A stretch of DNA of 64,000 bases from positions 39,926,860 through 39,990,859 of the forward strand of contig CM053796.1 in NCBI GenBank assembly GCA_028671895.1, given 5' to 3'. The notes beneath the pieces were generated by a model that made no database searches, was not told where the DNA came from, and was given only the letters and a program-made list of their open reading frames with translations. The stretch comes from Oenanthe sinensis (lineage: Eukaryota; Streptophyta; Magnoliopsida; Apiales; Apiaceae). Positions 24,549-38,005 of the stretch are shown here, piece by piece. Each line of letters starts with the position of its first letter. The stretch's first letter is position 1. The translations under genes and the position numbers were made by a program.

Positions 24549-25146
24549 TGTTGGAAACGTAATGGACCTCACAGTAATAAACACACAGCAGACTTTATAT
24601 ATATATATATATATTAGATAATTAAGCTACAGCTTATATACTGTGTAATACATGCACAACAAGACTACAACCCTCTTCTTATCTCTCTAGCTACAGCTCT
24701 TTTTTTCTCTCGGTGTTACACCACTTCACTTGATGATAGTACAAATGAACTGGCTGGAGTTCTATTTATAAGCTAACTAGATACAGTACATGTCACTGCT
24801 TACGTTAATATGCTAGCTCCTATTAATACAAACGCGTACAGCCACCTTATTTTCAGGGTTTTAGAAACAAACAGCTAACACCATCCAACACTTCTGAGTT
24901 CATATTCACTAGTCCAGGTTTCATATCATCTAGAAGGAGGCTCTCATAATTATCTCCTTGAACTGTGAGCATCCTGGCCATTAGTATAATACACAGCTGT
25001 AGTTTTCCTCCTTCAAGTCTTCACATGCATGCAGCTTTCGTTGACTTTATCTACTGTGTATTGATTTTCTTTAATATCCATAATACTTATTTATTATTAC
25101 AATACAATTTTGTATTATTTATTTGTATCAAGTTTGATTTCTAACA
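24549..25146 (-). repeat. 5' LTR of the copia element
   Basis: Right copy of the direct terminal repeat, bounded by the primer-binding site on the inside and TSD AATGT on the outside. It should contain the promoter of the element. Confidence 0.93.
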
Positions 25147-25151
25147 AATGT

Positions 25152-25770
25152 CGATGTCAATTATGACAGTGTCTCCAGATTCAATTAGGCCAAGCTCATG
25201 GAAAGAAGACACTAAACTTCAATGTCAATTATGACAGTGATACCAAAATGACTAACCATCACCTGAGAATTTGCATGAACACTTGCAGAGGGTGAACACT
25301 TATTTTTACGGATCATCAGATCGTACTTATCTTACAGAAGGTGATTCTGCAATAATATTAAAAGAATTTCTGAGGAGTCGAAAGACAGAGGTATGTTAGC
25401 AAGTTGGTGCCCTCAAGAATGTGTACTTTCTCATTCATCTATTGGTGTTTATCCAACTCATAGTGGGTTGAACTCTACTGTAGAGATTATTATATGTGGA
25501 GTGCCAATCGGGTAATGGTAATGCAGATATTTTAAACATTCCATTAGTTATGTATCAACATCTAACAAAAATACATTCCACTGGCTATTTTTTACGGAAT
25601 AACAAACTAATTTCCGGTTTAACTGTACAAGTAGAGGTTAATCAAGATGTAAAGCACGAGGAAATTGAAACACTTATAAAGGGAAAGGATGGAAGGAGGA
25701 AAAGAATGAAATTGAAGAAAAAGGCTCTTGAGTGGAAGAAAAGGATGGAAGGAGGAAAATTCATGTAATC
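25152..25770 (+). pseudogene. UGT85-like UDP-glycosyltransferase relic, C-terminal half
   Basis: Pieces of a family-1 glycosyltransferase appear in order but in shifting frames: RPSSWKEDTK (near 25186-25215), FLRIIRS then EGDSAIILKEF (25297-25370), a damaged PSPG sugar-donor box (MLASWCPQECVLSH through THSGLNSTVE and GVPIG, about 25393-25515), and a C-terminal EVNQDVKHEEIETL plus KKKALEWKK (about 25630-25745). The PSPG box lacks the usual HCGWNS (THSGLNS instead) and ends at a TAA after GVPIG. Family knowledge: PSPG binds UDP-sugar and UGT85 members glycosylate small molecules. At least two frameshifts plus stops make it non-functional. Confidence 0.85.
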
Positions 25771-26515
25771 TTGACCAGAACTGTGTACGAATGTTTCACG
25801 AGAAGCTGAGTGTACATCGATAGTGTCTATAATTCAAAATTAAGCTTTTGTTGTACCCTGGACTGGTGACCCAACGATTACATGTCTGAAGTATGTGTTT
25901 GTAATATAATTGTCCGTTACATTATGGTATCTGGGGGAAAATTCATAACTTTAGTTATTTGATACTGCAGACTAATCATGCTATATTTGCTTATATTTGC
26001 ATAGGAAAAAAAAAGATTCCAACTTCTCTCTTTCTTTTGTTTCCAACTACGGTCCTCCAATTTAGCAGCTGAACTATTTAGTTTTATAGATCACTTCCAC
26101 AACACTCAAAAACTGCTAATTTCATGTGTAGCATAAGCACAGGGAAGTTCATATAATATCACAATCAACCCACTGCAACCGGATTTACTAAAAGATCACT
26201 CTATTTTTTAGCAAAACAAGGCCACAAACTCGCAACAACAATAATATTTCACTGAAATTGATGATAAAGCTACCTCCACCTAAATATAAGACATGCAAAA
26301 TTCTAAAACTCTGTTTTGAACTATTTCATCATTATATATCCATCATACAAATGGAGCAATTTGTTTAAAATACTTTACAAGCAGTCCTTGCAATGCTCAA
26401 AGAATGATGAAGGAGCTTACTATTTATTACACATAGTCATAAGCTTACCATTTACATTTAATTGCTAATGCTTACAGCGATGACCACGACTAAAGTTCCA
26501 CTTATTATACTATGC
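25771..26515. other. gene-free stretch; includes second copy of the duplicated UGT flank
   Basis: Positions 25830-25947 match 18409-18530. The rest shows no gene. Confidence 0.6.
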
Positions 26516-27059
26516 TTATCGTTTACCCACGTGACCAGGTTGGTCAAATAAACTGTGTCTTCCAAAACAAGACACGAGAACCCCTATTGTACCACCACCA
26601 CTAGGCTTATGTTTCAAATTTTTCCAGGAATTAAGAGGAAGGGAATACATTTCGAAGTCAATTGAGTTATAAGAGTATTCCCTAGAGATAACATAGAGGT
26701 TATCATGAACAACAAAACAAGGGGTCTCCATTTAGGAGACTTCACAGGGGTTTGAAGTGGTTGTAAGAATTTAGAGGCAAAATTAGTTTCATGGAGGTAT
26801 AACTTGTTGATTCGGAATTTCGCAATTCTAAAAATTTCAGTTGGCATCTGCCCAACAAAATACAAGTAATCACCTAATTGAACCAATTGACAGTAAGAGG
26901 AGGGAAGCAAATGAGAGGAAAAACAAGACATGGGGCAAGATCATCATTCTTTTTACAAGTAACATTGTTATTATTCTTATTTTTAAATTCATCTATATTA
27001 ATCCTATATAAAGCATAACCCCGATTAACTAAATTCCTGAGGTACAAGGATGAAAACAT
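26516..27059 (-). pseudogene. kelch-like repeat protein fragment, frameshifted
   Basis: Three overlapping minus-strand frames together give a kelch-type pattern: RINIDEF in the first, VQLGDYLYFVG and KLYLHETNF in the second, then CFVVHDNLYVIS and FEMYSLPLNSWKNLKHKPS in the third, which begins directly after a stop in the second. The spacing of GDYLYFVG and DNLYVIS, with a following aromatic and a W about 20 residues on, suits kelch blades, as in plant F-box/kelch proteins. No F-box is visible. The changes of frame and the lack of a full propeller point to a pseudogene; an unusual intron structure is less likely. Confidence 0.5.
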
Positions 27060-27196
27060 GTAAAAAAAAAACCTGGTTTGATGAGATGATTCTTTTTTCT
27101 CAATTTATCCTTCACTCTTTTCATTTTCTTTACTTGTGACGATAGAGCTCCTCATCGGCGGTTGGTAATATTGTGTATCAAATGTATTTGTTAGGA

Positions 27197-27610
27197 CAAT
27201 TGATTATGATTAAATAACAAAGATAAACTTTTATCAATATTTTTCAAAAATAAACCGTGTCTTTCAAAATAATGCAAGACTTAAGAAATACTATCGTACC
27301 ACTATCGGGTGGGAGAATATATTTCAAAATTGATTCAGTTAAAAGAGAATTTTTCAGAGATAATATATAGATTATTATGAGCAAAAAATACCGTTAGATA
27401 TGTAATTTTAGAAATTTGCAACGGTATCTATTTCAAAAATATTTGTTAGGGCTAAAATAATTCTCCTCGCCCCTTTATCAACCTTTAATACCATTTAGTT
27501 CATAAGGCCCCTTAGTATTTACTGTAATTTAATAATTAAAATATTTCTTTACTTGTTTTTTCTTTTTTTAAAAAATATTTCAAAAATATCTATTTTTAAA
27601 TATGAACTAT
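27197..27610 (-). repeat. decayed copy B of the kelch-fragment region
   Basis: The first ~150 bases resemble 26545-26730 (shared AAAC/TGTGTCTT and AGAGATAA words in order) with many differences. The whole block matches 28086-28505 closely. Confidence 0.7.
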
Positions 27611-28085
27611 ATAAAAAAATTGTTGAAAATATGAATTATCATTGTCTATGGCATTGAAATGAACGGCTTATATTTTATGTTAAGCTATGGTCAGCGATCG
27701 TAGGCTTAAGCCTAGACATGGTTTACGACGCAATCATAACTTGTAAATTTGATAACTTTTATTCCCACGATTGAATAACAAAAATCGATTATCATTCAGC
27801 TCTTTAAAACGTTTTGACTTACTATCGTAATGACGAGAAAGAAACAGAAGCAATTAAAATTCTTAGACGGTATTTACCAAGTCAAGGAAATTGACAGAAA
27901 TGAGTGTAAAGAGTCCTAATTGTTAAATTTATTAGTCATCTCAAAACACACGGAAGCACAACAACCTTGATTTGAGACACGTACTAAATGTTAATCTGAA
28001 TCAGTATCCCTATTAAAGAGCTAGGTTTCTTCATCACATCCTAATAGGTATCCCCGTCTATATTCTCTCAAATAGAGAATAATGG

Positions 28086-28505
28086 GACAATTGATTAACA
28101 TTGAATAATAAAGATAAAATTTTATCAATGTTCTTCGAAAATAAACAGTGTCTTGCAAAATAATGCAAGACTTAAGAAATACTATCGTACCACTATCGGG
28201 TGTGAGAATATATTTCAAAATCGATTCAGTTAAAAGGGAATTTTTTAGAGATAATATATAGATTATTATGAGCAAAAAATACCGTTAGATATGCAATTTT
28301 AGAAATTTGAAACGGTATCTATTTCAAAAATTAAAAAAATTTGTTAGGGCTAAAATAATTCTCCTCGCCCCTTTATCAACCCTTAATACCATTTAGTTCA
28401 CAAGGCCCCTTGGTATTTACTGTAATTTAATAATTAAAATATTTCTTTACTTGTTTTTTCTTCTTTTTTTAAAATATTTCAAAAATATCTATTTTAAATA
28501 TGAAA
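28086..28505 (-). repeat. decayed copy C of the kelch-fragment region
   Basis: Closely matches 27197-27610 in direct orientation, for example sharing ACTATCGTACCACTATCGGG and CTCCTCGCCCCTTTATCAAC. It adds a third copy of the kelch-like block. Confidence 0.8.
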
Positions 28506-29028
28506 TATATAAGAAAATTATTGAAAATATCACTTTTTTAAAGTTTTTTTTTACGATTTTACCATTATCCGGAAATTTTGTAAAAATACCTTTTACAACC
28601 AAATACAACATTTTATTTTGCTTTTCTGAAAAATAATTCATGTTGTTTTTATTGCATTTCAGATTGTATTTGATTGATAGGGAGAGGAGGGGATGGGGGT
28701 TTAGGGAGACGGGAGTAGTAGAGAGCTGAGTTACGAAAAAGAAAATGGGGGTCCTATTTAAATTAGAAAAATGAATGACTATCATTAGTTTCTAGACCTC
28801 CCACTTCTCTAAATTATCCCAAACTTACTTTTACAAAGTAATTTTTTAATATGTATTTATTGACTTCAAATTAGTCTTAACGAACTTTTTTTTGGGTTTT
28901 CCAGTAGTTGAATTGTTGTATATAAATATATAATGAAATATTTTATCTTTATTAATATTTTGTAGGATTAATAATATAAATTTTAGATTTTCATGTCTTA
29001 TTGATTAAATTTGAATTTTAAAATATTA
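28506..29028. other. gene-free stretch
   Basis: A G-rich patch (28680-28720) and AT-rich DNA; no gene seen. Confidence 0.5.
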
Positions 29029-29283
29029 CTCCCTCCGTCCCATTTCAAGTGGCTGATTTGACTTTTCAATGGTCAATTTTTTTAAAATTTGACCAAATAT
29101 TACATATATTATATAATTAAAAAATTTATAATATATATCATTGAAAAGTTTATATAATTTTCTTTAAAATGTACTTTTCAGATTTTGAAAATTATAAAAT
29201 ATATATTTTTAATTTTTGGTCAAAGATAATTAAATTTGACCGTTAAAAAGTCAAAAGAGACACTTGAAGTGAGACCGAGGGAG
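29029..29283. mobile_element. Stowaway-type MITE
   Basis: The left end CTCCCTCCGTCCCATTTCAA and the right end TTGAAGTGAGACCGAGGGAG are inverted copies with two mismatches, flanked by TA (29027-29028 and 29284-29285). The length is 255 bp, non-coding, forming a long imperfect hairpin. Confidence 0.9.
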
Positions 29284-29285
29284 TA

Positions 29286-30060
29286 CTTTGTAAGATATAA
29301 TTGATTAGATTCAAAACTTAAACCTGCATAGCTATTTTTATAATCATGAATATTAAAATATTACCTTTCTATAATTTTTGATACTATTATACGAGTCAGA
29401 AATCTCTGTGCTGCAATCACCTAACGCACTATGTCACTATATGTAACAATTACAAACTTGTTCCTAACCTACGTTGGAAGTACAGCAAGACATGTGTAGA
29501 TTAACAAACGTTTTTTATCTTAAAAAATGCACATCTCAATATCTTGTTTTCAGTGTTCAAGGCATTATAGTCCTCCAAAGCTCTACAAAATGAGTTAACA
29601 TTTCCAGCTTAAAACCAATGAAAGGTAATTTGATAAAAAAAATACATATAGGACCAGCAAAAGAATATCAATACAAACCATCTTCTGTATGCAGCCTCTC
29701 CTAAGCTCGATGAGAGGGTTTCCTAAATTCATCCCTATACCCCTTGAATGGTAATTTGACCTGTATACCGACTATACCTAAACTAGAGCACCTCAAAAGG
29801 AGAAAACACCAGAGTATCCGGAGCATGATAGATTGTTCAAACTACAGCTTAGAGAACAGGGATCCTGCAAAGTTCCATAATTTTTTCTTATATTTGTGAA
29901 TGAGAGATGAGACGCCCGTGACTAGAAACCATTAACACAAAACTCTATCCACGCTTGCCGCAACTCTTCTACTACAAACATTATATCAAGATTAATGGAA
30001 AATCAAAGGAAAAAAGAGTAACTTAAAATTTGAGTAACAGAATCCTTTCGTCCACAAGAA
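29286..30060. other. 3' flank of the importin gene
   Basis: No separate gene. The several hundred bases next to 30061 should contain the 3' UTR of the minus-strand importin gene. Confidence 0.5.
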
Positions 30061-33000
30061 TCATGAAGGAGGTGTAGCTCTTGATGCTTTTTCCAACTTT
30101 TCTTTTCCAATCTCAACTCTTCTCTGCTCGGCATGCTGAAAAACAGCATTGGCTAGCGCTTGATTATGTAAATCAAGTGCTTGTGTAAGGGACTGGAACC
30201 TCAATTCATCAGATGCTCGCAAAGCTAGATTCAAAGAGTTAAAACCAAAAACAAATTATATGTTAGCATAAAAGAAGCCCAAATGTTTCAGTTTAATAAA
30301 TTAGAAATGCCAATGTCAGTTGCAGTATATTAACCTTTGGCTGAATCCACGAAGAACACAAAAGGGTCAACTTCATCAATTGGTGACTGCTGTTCCTCAT
30401 CATCACTGTAGTCATCATCTGTATCATCTTCTTCATCATTTGAACCGAAAGCCCTCGCCTGCATCTCAAATGTTAGCTTATAATCAGTTAATGTTTATGT
30501 CTCCTGATGGTTATTCAAATGAATCATGTTATCTGACCCATATGGCAATATTATATCAACAGACTTCAATACTGTGATTCCCTATTAACGGGATATTATA
30601 TTATTCCAATAATTACAAAGGCGTATACTTGAAGACAATATTCTGAACTTGGCACATCTACCATCTATAGCATCTAAAGTTTTTCCCTACACAGAATGAA
30701 AAACAATTCCAGTTCTAGACAAGCACTTGTAAATTAGCTTTGAAAGATAGCTACTAATCCCTGGCATTGCACCGCCTCAATGGAGACAGATGTGTGTGAG
30801 TACTTAAAATTTCTGCGAGTGAAAAAAAAGAGCTATCATGCATTATATATTTAGTTTAAAAAAGGACCATTAAAATATTCTAAGTTTCTTTTTCACATCT
30901 ACTAGAGTTGCAACACATTACACACCTGTGCAGCCAATCTTTCGAGTGTTTTGTTAGTATCTTCATCTCCTTCCTCAGCATCAACTCCCATTTCTTTGTC
31001 AGACCCTTCTTCGTCATCTTCCTCATCAGACTGCAAGCCATTCATGTCATCAGCATGCTCATCCTCTGCTTCATTTGCAGCTTCTACACATAATAAAATC
31101 ATATAGAATATAATAGCATGACAAAAATGAAAAGAAACTTTTAGCTATTTCGGAAGAAAATTGCATATACATTCACTCCAATGAACATAAAAATATATTT
31201 TATAGGAAAAGAGGAAGGAAAGAGAGAATTTAATGACCTACCTGCTACTTGATCTTTATACGCAACAAGTAGATCAAGAGTGGCCCTGAAAACACGCTGC
31301 AAGGCCTCCTCCGGTAACTGCTCCACAGGAAGTGGGATCAATGCTGTTAAACCCAAACAGCAAACCTTTTTATCATGTTCTCTGAAACATCCATATGATA
31401 CACATTTCATGAGAAACAAATAGAGGTGGAGAGAGTTGGGGCCCAAGGGGGTGTTGAAAGCAGAACATTAGGAAACAGTAAACCACCTCTTAAAATTTAC
31501 TCGTTCTCCACTCTTTTTAGTCTGTTGCAACATCTGAAACCAATGATTAAATATCTCTGTAGCAACTCCAAGTTTCTGCAGTATGTTGAGCGTCAAAGAA
31601 GCATTGTAGTAAAGGGCATTGGCAATCTGCAAAAGAGCATGTGCACCGTCGATCAAGATATGCTTCAGCACACACAGATATCTTGTTTAATACGTATAAA
31701 AGTTTCACACCACAATTAAAGCGAATAGTTTACGGTTTATAGGCATTATCAAGAAAAGCAGAATGTGCTCAGACCAAATCAAAGCAAGAGAGGCATTAAC
31801 ATACTAAAATCAGAGCCTACGGGTATAATTTGTTTATTAAATAAAAAGAAAGGAGACCACATAATCATTACCACTTGCATCAATAGACATTTCAGATATG
31901 AACCCTCAGTTCGACGCAACCGCTCAACAGTGATTCTTATATAAGGTTCAACCCAGTGATCCACCCGATCCCTGCAGTTCTGGAACACAACTTCAATGAG
32001 CTTAGGTGCAGGCTCAATATCACTGTCCTCCATATTTTTATCAACCATGATCTACACAATGATGGGATATAGATAAGAGAACAAGCTTCTCCGAGAGAAA
32101 AATTATATGAAAAACTAATTAATCAAAAGTCAACTCACGGTTGAAATCATATTCCAAAGACTTTGCTGGTAGTCTGGTTCCTTGCAGTTGAGGTAATGTA
32201 TTGTGCCCCTGAATATAAAATTGTCTAGAGGAACCAGGATATCTAGAAAAATAAAATTCATGAAAACACGCTGACATGAGAAAGAATTTACTGTGGTGTT
32301 TCAGTGGATTTACAATACATACAGTAGCAATTACAAATTATATGTTCATCTTGTTTATTCTGCACAATGGAAAACTATATCCACCCTTTTAGATGTACAA
32401 TTATTGAGTCATTGGTTTATTACATATTTTCTGCTCTTAATAATGCTTGCACTTGGGAATAAAAAGGTTCTGTCCCAGTGGAGTACTTCAGAGTTCAGAC
32501 TGGATTACAAAAGTAACACATCTCCAAATGGTTCAGGTCCTCGGGTTTACTCATTACTACAATAAGCCTAACAATGAACCAAACATGTAATAAAGATCAA
32601 TAGCTACATCTAAACATTGAATTTCTGGCTAATAGATGACTGATAAGGCTGTTCACTTGAAGTCCAGTTGTAAGGAAACTTTCAGATCTTGTTATGGGCG
32701 TAGCAAATTAGCCTATCATATCACAACTCCTTGCATGATATGTATCATAAGTGGGAGCCCAATAACATGAAAAGACATGACTAAGCAAAAATTTTAAGGT
32801 CACTTCTCATTAGCCCCACCAATCCAGACTATCTAGTATGGAACTGTCATCTATGGATCATGCAGTACCTATACCCTTTGGGACCACTTCCTCATTGTTT
32901 TACATCTACTCCGGATTTGTAGGATTTGAAAGTTACAGTTATGCTGAAGAAAGGATATAGAATTAAAACAAATGAAAGGCTGAAAGGCAAAATCTATATG

Positions 33001-36000
33001 TAATAAAAATCCCATATGGAGCTTGGTGATCAGAAATGGAAAGACTCCAGCTCCTTGGAAACATTATACTTTCTCTCTACATTTGAATAACTGCTAGAAC
33101 CTAAATCCAACCCTAGGCTGTCAAAATGATGATGCGTCTCATGGATTAAGAGAACCGGACATCAACTTGCAGATTCTACCGAATCAACAAGAAAACCACT
33201 AACATCTATTTGAAATAGAAAACATACGATTCTTAAGGAACAATAGAAATGGAAAGGGATGCATTGTAATACAACTTACTTGGAAAAAAATCTATAGCCC
33301 AGTCAGATAGAGCTTCCATCATCAATGGCCAGAGAGACCACATGTCCATAGATATCATCAGTGAGTACAAAGTCATACATGATACAATTTCTAGAACTTC
33401 CTCAAAGACATCTGAGAACATGTGTTGATTACAAAAATGTGTTAAACTGTGTTCAATGAAGGAAGAGTGAACTGTGAACTAAAGTTTCCCAACAGATTAT
33501 ATAGAGATGCTGCAATGGGTTCATAAAATAGGCAGACTAATGAAAAGTAACCATCAATGCTATAAAAGATTTACTAGACATTAAAGTCCTTTAGAAACTG
33601 AAAATCAAGTACCTTGCCCATCAGTAGTCAGCATCCGACGCATAATTGGAAGTAGAGTTGGCTCAATGTTGACAAACAGCTGAGGAAACCTGCTCACCGA
33701 ATCAAGGATTGTGCCAATGGCCCGCAAGCATCCAGCTGCTGCCAAAGCACCTGGATCATCAGCCTCATCATCAGCCTCAGCAGTGAGCAGACACCTCCAA
33801 AAGGCAGCAGCCTGATCAAGATTCAAGTTATTAATTTAAAAATCTACTGGAAAAGTGAAATAAAAGGTACGGAGTTTAGAGTGTCACCAGATTCTGACAC
33901 AATCCAAGAGCAAAGGGTGCCATCTCTTCACCAAGCTTGTCCACAATAGTCTCCAGAGTAAACACAAGATCCTCATTTTCAACGTCATTCATAAGTTTGA
34001 AAAAATCTGAAATAGAAATTATGATAAGTAAAAAGTATCCATCAAAAGTGCATCATAGCTAGTAAAATTAATAAGTGTTTAATATACCATCTAGTAATTG
34101 TGGAAGAATAGGTCGAATTACATCCATATCTGCAAATCAAATTAATTTATAAGATAATAGAAATATCCAGAAAACAGAACAATAATCACTCTACCCTTGC
34201 AGGCTTCAATAAATGGACGTAATGCAAAAACAGAATCCACACGAACTGGTAGCTCTGGGTCTCGCATCCCAGCCACAACACTTTGTAGTGCTTTACAGAA
34301 ATTGGTCGTGTCTGAGAAGTTAATATGTGCATACTGTCCAGCAACCCAGGCCGCCTGATATTCCAGATCATATGACAAATATTACAACGAGATGATTTAA
34401 ACCTATGACCACGTATAACAGAAGCTTAATGACTAAAAATTGCTGATATTCACGCAATCCAAGATTACAAGTTGAATTCTACTCGACGCAGTTGGACCAA
34501 GAAAATGTATTGTTTCATGTAGAAAATTAATATCTACACATTTTAAACTCCATTACTGCATTACGTCATATAGATCAGGAACACCATTTTACAGATCGTT
34601 TTCCCAGCTACTACCAGTGGTGAAATATACAATATATCAAACTAAGAAAGAATGTCTACAGCAAAACAAAACACAAAATAAAATATATTCCTTTAATAAG
34701 GACTTATTTGAAAAAAATAAAATTTGCAACAGAGTTGTATGTAAGGTATGAAAGTACATAATAGTTTGTTTAGTCATATAGTAGACTGTAGAGAGTGTAA
34801 CAATTGAAGGTTAGAAGCAAGTAAAAAACCTTGGCTCTAAGATGGCCCACAGGACTGTTGAACTCGGGAAAAACATGTACCACTAACAGGCACTCAAGCG
34901 CGGACTTGTAAGGTTCTGTTTGCTTCAGTTTATCACATAGTGCTCCAATTGCAAGTAGGGCACCATCTTTCTTTCTATAGAGCTTATATTCTGTTGATGC
35001 CTCATTATATCTGCATAGAAAAATATGTTAACAGGAGTGAATTATCATTAGATCTAATTGCTACATATATTACCACATATACCTTCTAAAAATCTCCACA
35101 ATGTATAGTATAAACTTCTGAAGGTTCTCTTTCCCACGCTTTCTTACCAACTCACTAACGAAATCCATAGCAGCAGTCCTGGGACTGTATAAATCCTCTA
35201 TTATGTCTGCATAAAAAGGAAAAAAATATTATTAATATAACAATCCAGGTCGATTATGGGAAGCTACGTAAAACACCACAGTGGGAGTTCAAACTTCAAC
35301 TTGATGGTGACTCACCATAACCCGTCCTCACATATTCATGTGGGTCTTCATCCCAAAGCTTTTGGTCATTGTCATTGAAGCACATAAGGGGAAATATTAT
35401 CTCAAAAAGTAAAAGATCCATTCTTGGTTGAAGAAGACTGTACATGGTAGCCTTTGAAACACTGAATTCAAGTTATATGATAAGATAAGAACCACAAAAG
35501 GGAAGGATAAACAGGCTTAAAAAGCAACAAGTAAAAATACCAAGCAGGTGTCTTAAAATTTAAGCAAATGAAACAACTTCTTAAACTAATAATGATATTG
35601 TACGGTGGCAATTACGCATCATATTCTTCGCAATACAAATATTATATTAGCACACAGAAAATTCCCCTTGAACGAAGTATCACCCCTGAAATTCCTCGAG
35701 CAGGATAATTATAAATAGACACTAGTTTCATCCCTATATCAGGAAGACACTGTAACGTACAGATTTTACACCACAAACATGTAAAGAAGATCAAAAGGGG
35801 CGTGTCTGTAGACATGATATTCTCACTACATAGCAACAGAAACATATTATATTCAAAACTAAGCCTCTTAAGAATTCCCATTAGTAGACTGTCAATATCC
35901 ATAAGATATAATGGATTAATGGTTCGTGAAGAAATAAAATTTTACTAGACCAGTACGGATTAGCTTTTAGTTTCTTTCTGTTGTCAATAAAGTTTATATA

Positions 36001-38005
36001 TAAATATTTTGAAGTCATCTTTTCCATATCATGATCCCTGCAAGTATATTAGATGTCATAGATCATTTAGTTAGCTAATAAACATAACAATTTTTTGCAA
36101 AATTCAAGAGAAATTAGTGAAACATACAAACAACCTGTTGCTTAGATATTGCAAGATAAGGTTGGTAACTCGGTCAGGCAGATAGCCGCCAACCCTGATC
36201 ACATTTAACAAATTTAAATGGCATTCCAAGATCTTCCCAGCATAACTCTTTTGAAACATTTGGGCAAAAGCTCTGTTCTCTGGATTTTGAAGTTTCAGAT
36301 CACCGAACCTGATAAACATCAATAGACATAAGGAAATCATATATATGTTTTTGAACATTATAAGATGATTATTATATTCGATTAATGACCTCACCGAGTA
36401 TAAAGACGATTTAATATGTGAACTGTCCACTTTTTAACCTTCCACCAACCCCACGATTTCCTGAGCTCTGGATCAGCTGGTTGTCCTTCAAGAGGTACAG
36501 GTCTCTCCAATATACTTAGGAAAAGAACCATCCAAGCATTGAACATATTCGGATCAAATAACTGTTTTGGAATCTCCAACTGAAATTTTTTTAAAATTAC
36601 CAAAATATATTGAATCAAATATTCAAAAAAAATTAAGTTAGAAACCAAGAAACTTGTAGGAACAAAAAACTTCACGGGTAGGTGTGGTATGACTCGGAAC
36701 CCAAATTACATACATATATGGAAGACCAGAATATTTTGCAGATGAGCTTGATCAAGTCTGCGATTTCTATTGAAGGACTGGCAATTTGAACAAGACTGTT
36801 GAATATAACTAGCAAATTGGGGAATGTCTCTTGAACAATGAGATGAACTGGTGTCCGCTCCTCATCTGACTTGAACCTATAATTAAAATAATAAAATAAG
36901 TACTGAAATGCATCAACAATCAAGATAACTAACTCTTATTACAGCATCCATGTATAATAACCCTTGAACTCACTCATATTTTCTAGAAAGGATCCTCAGC
37001 ACAAACAAAGCTCCATAAACCTGCTGATCTTGTAGATTATGTTTCACCCAGTGTAAAAGATTTGGCCATTGCTCTGGGTAATCCGCATTTATAATCGTAT
37101 TGAGGCACTCACCAAGCTGTGCCCTGTTAGAGAACGGGGTCAAATATTAACTACAAGAAAGCTTTATAAATAAAAACAAGAAAATTATGCCGAATCAACA
37201 AAAAAAATGACAAAACAAGGAGTGAAAAAATTACTCGTGCTCAAACAACTTACCGCAGCAATGGGGGTACTTGGACAATAAACACAAGAATATTCTGCCG
37301 AACCAAGTCTTTATCACTAGGCAGGATCTTTGATTGCTCATCTATGCAACAAAATATTTTCATTATAAGCAAACCATGAACTAGGTTAAGTCCAAGAACA
37401 CTCCAAATCTCATTTAAGCAACAAAACGATACCTAAATCATGAGGTAACCAGTTCTTCACAATAAAGTTCTTGAAATGTATACTTGCAACTTGTCGTACC
37501 GCAATGTCACAATTCCCATCTACAATAATCTGCAACATTCTCACCAAATGCTGAGGTGCATACTGAATCTGCAAAAATCAGAACAAAAAAACACAAACAA
37601 ATCAAACCACCTCTAGAACAAACACGAAATCAATCATCAACTATATCACATCTCAAATTCTGCATTAATGAGACCAAGAAAAAGGGTACATTACAATCAC
37701 ATTCAAGAACCATAATAACCACTTCAAGAACAACATAAAGAACACAAATTTCAATTCATAGAAGCAAAAAAAAACAAACCCTTAACTGCAATATACACAT
37801 AAATACAACAGTACTGTACCAATTTCAATCTTGATCATAAATTTATCATTTTTACAATCAAGAAACACATGTAAACATATATAGATACAAAAAAACATGA
37901 ATATATAAAGATAACCTGATTAAGACTTTGTTCAGCTGCTTTCCTCTCATCAGGGTTTGGACTAAGTGCAGCTTGAAGAACCATAGCAAGACTGTGAACA
38001 TCCAT
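30061..38005 (-). CDS. SAD2-like: importin-beta-like nuclear transport receptor, SAD2 (IPO7/IPO8) type
   Basis: Twenty-two exons on the minus strand join in frame to 1,032 residues: 37916-38005, 37433-37568, 37254-37341, 36974-37123, 36714-36876, 36395-36579, 36135-36308, 35316-35461, 35083-35206, 34830-35010, 34195-34354, 34088-34129, 33888-34006, 33613-33811, 33280-33411, 32139-32242, 31872-32051, 31487-31626, 31242-31381, 30926-31083, 30335-30458, 30061-30224. All introns are GT-AG. The start MDVHSLAMVLQAAL, the importin-N block QHLVRMLQIIVDGNCDIAVR, MCFNDNDQKLWDEDPHEY and FVSELVRKRGKENL identify the plant IPO7/8 orthologue. HEAT repeats fill the middle, and residues 885-978 are very acidic, as in the family. 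Arabidopsis SAD2 (about 1,040 aa) imports cargo such as MYB4 and affects ABA response, trichomes and miRNA activity; conservation of roles is inference. Confidence 0.95.

Larger units (their letters stand above)
19806..25146 (-). mobile_element. Ty1/copia LTR retrotransposon, nearly full length but inactivated
   Basis: The 596-bp left LTR (19806-20401) and 598-bp right LTR (24549-25146) are nearly identical, with about ten substitutions by eye plus a small length change in a TA tract. On the coding (minus) strand they run from TGTTAGAAATC to GTTTCCAACA. A 5-bp target duplication AATGT flanks the element (19801-19805 and 25147-25151). A primer-binding site close to the initiator-methionine tRNA type (TGGCATCAGAGC, 24535-24546) lies 2 bp inside the 5' LTR, and a purine tract GAGGGGGAGTG abuts the 3' LTR. 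Domain order gag, protease, integrase, RT, RNase H defines copia. It sits inside a UGT85-like relic. Confidence 0.95.

Noticed and set aside
30902..31102. Acidic frame as a separate small gene
   Set aside because: It is exon 20 of the importin gene; flanking splice sites and phase fit.
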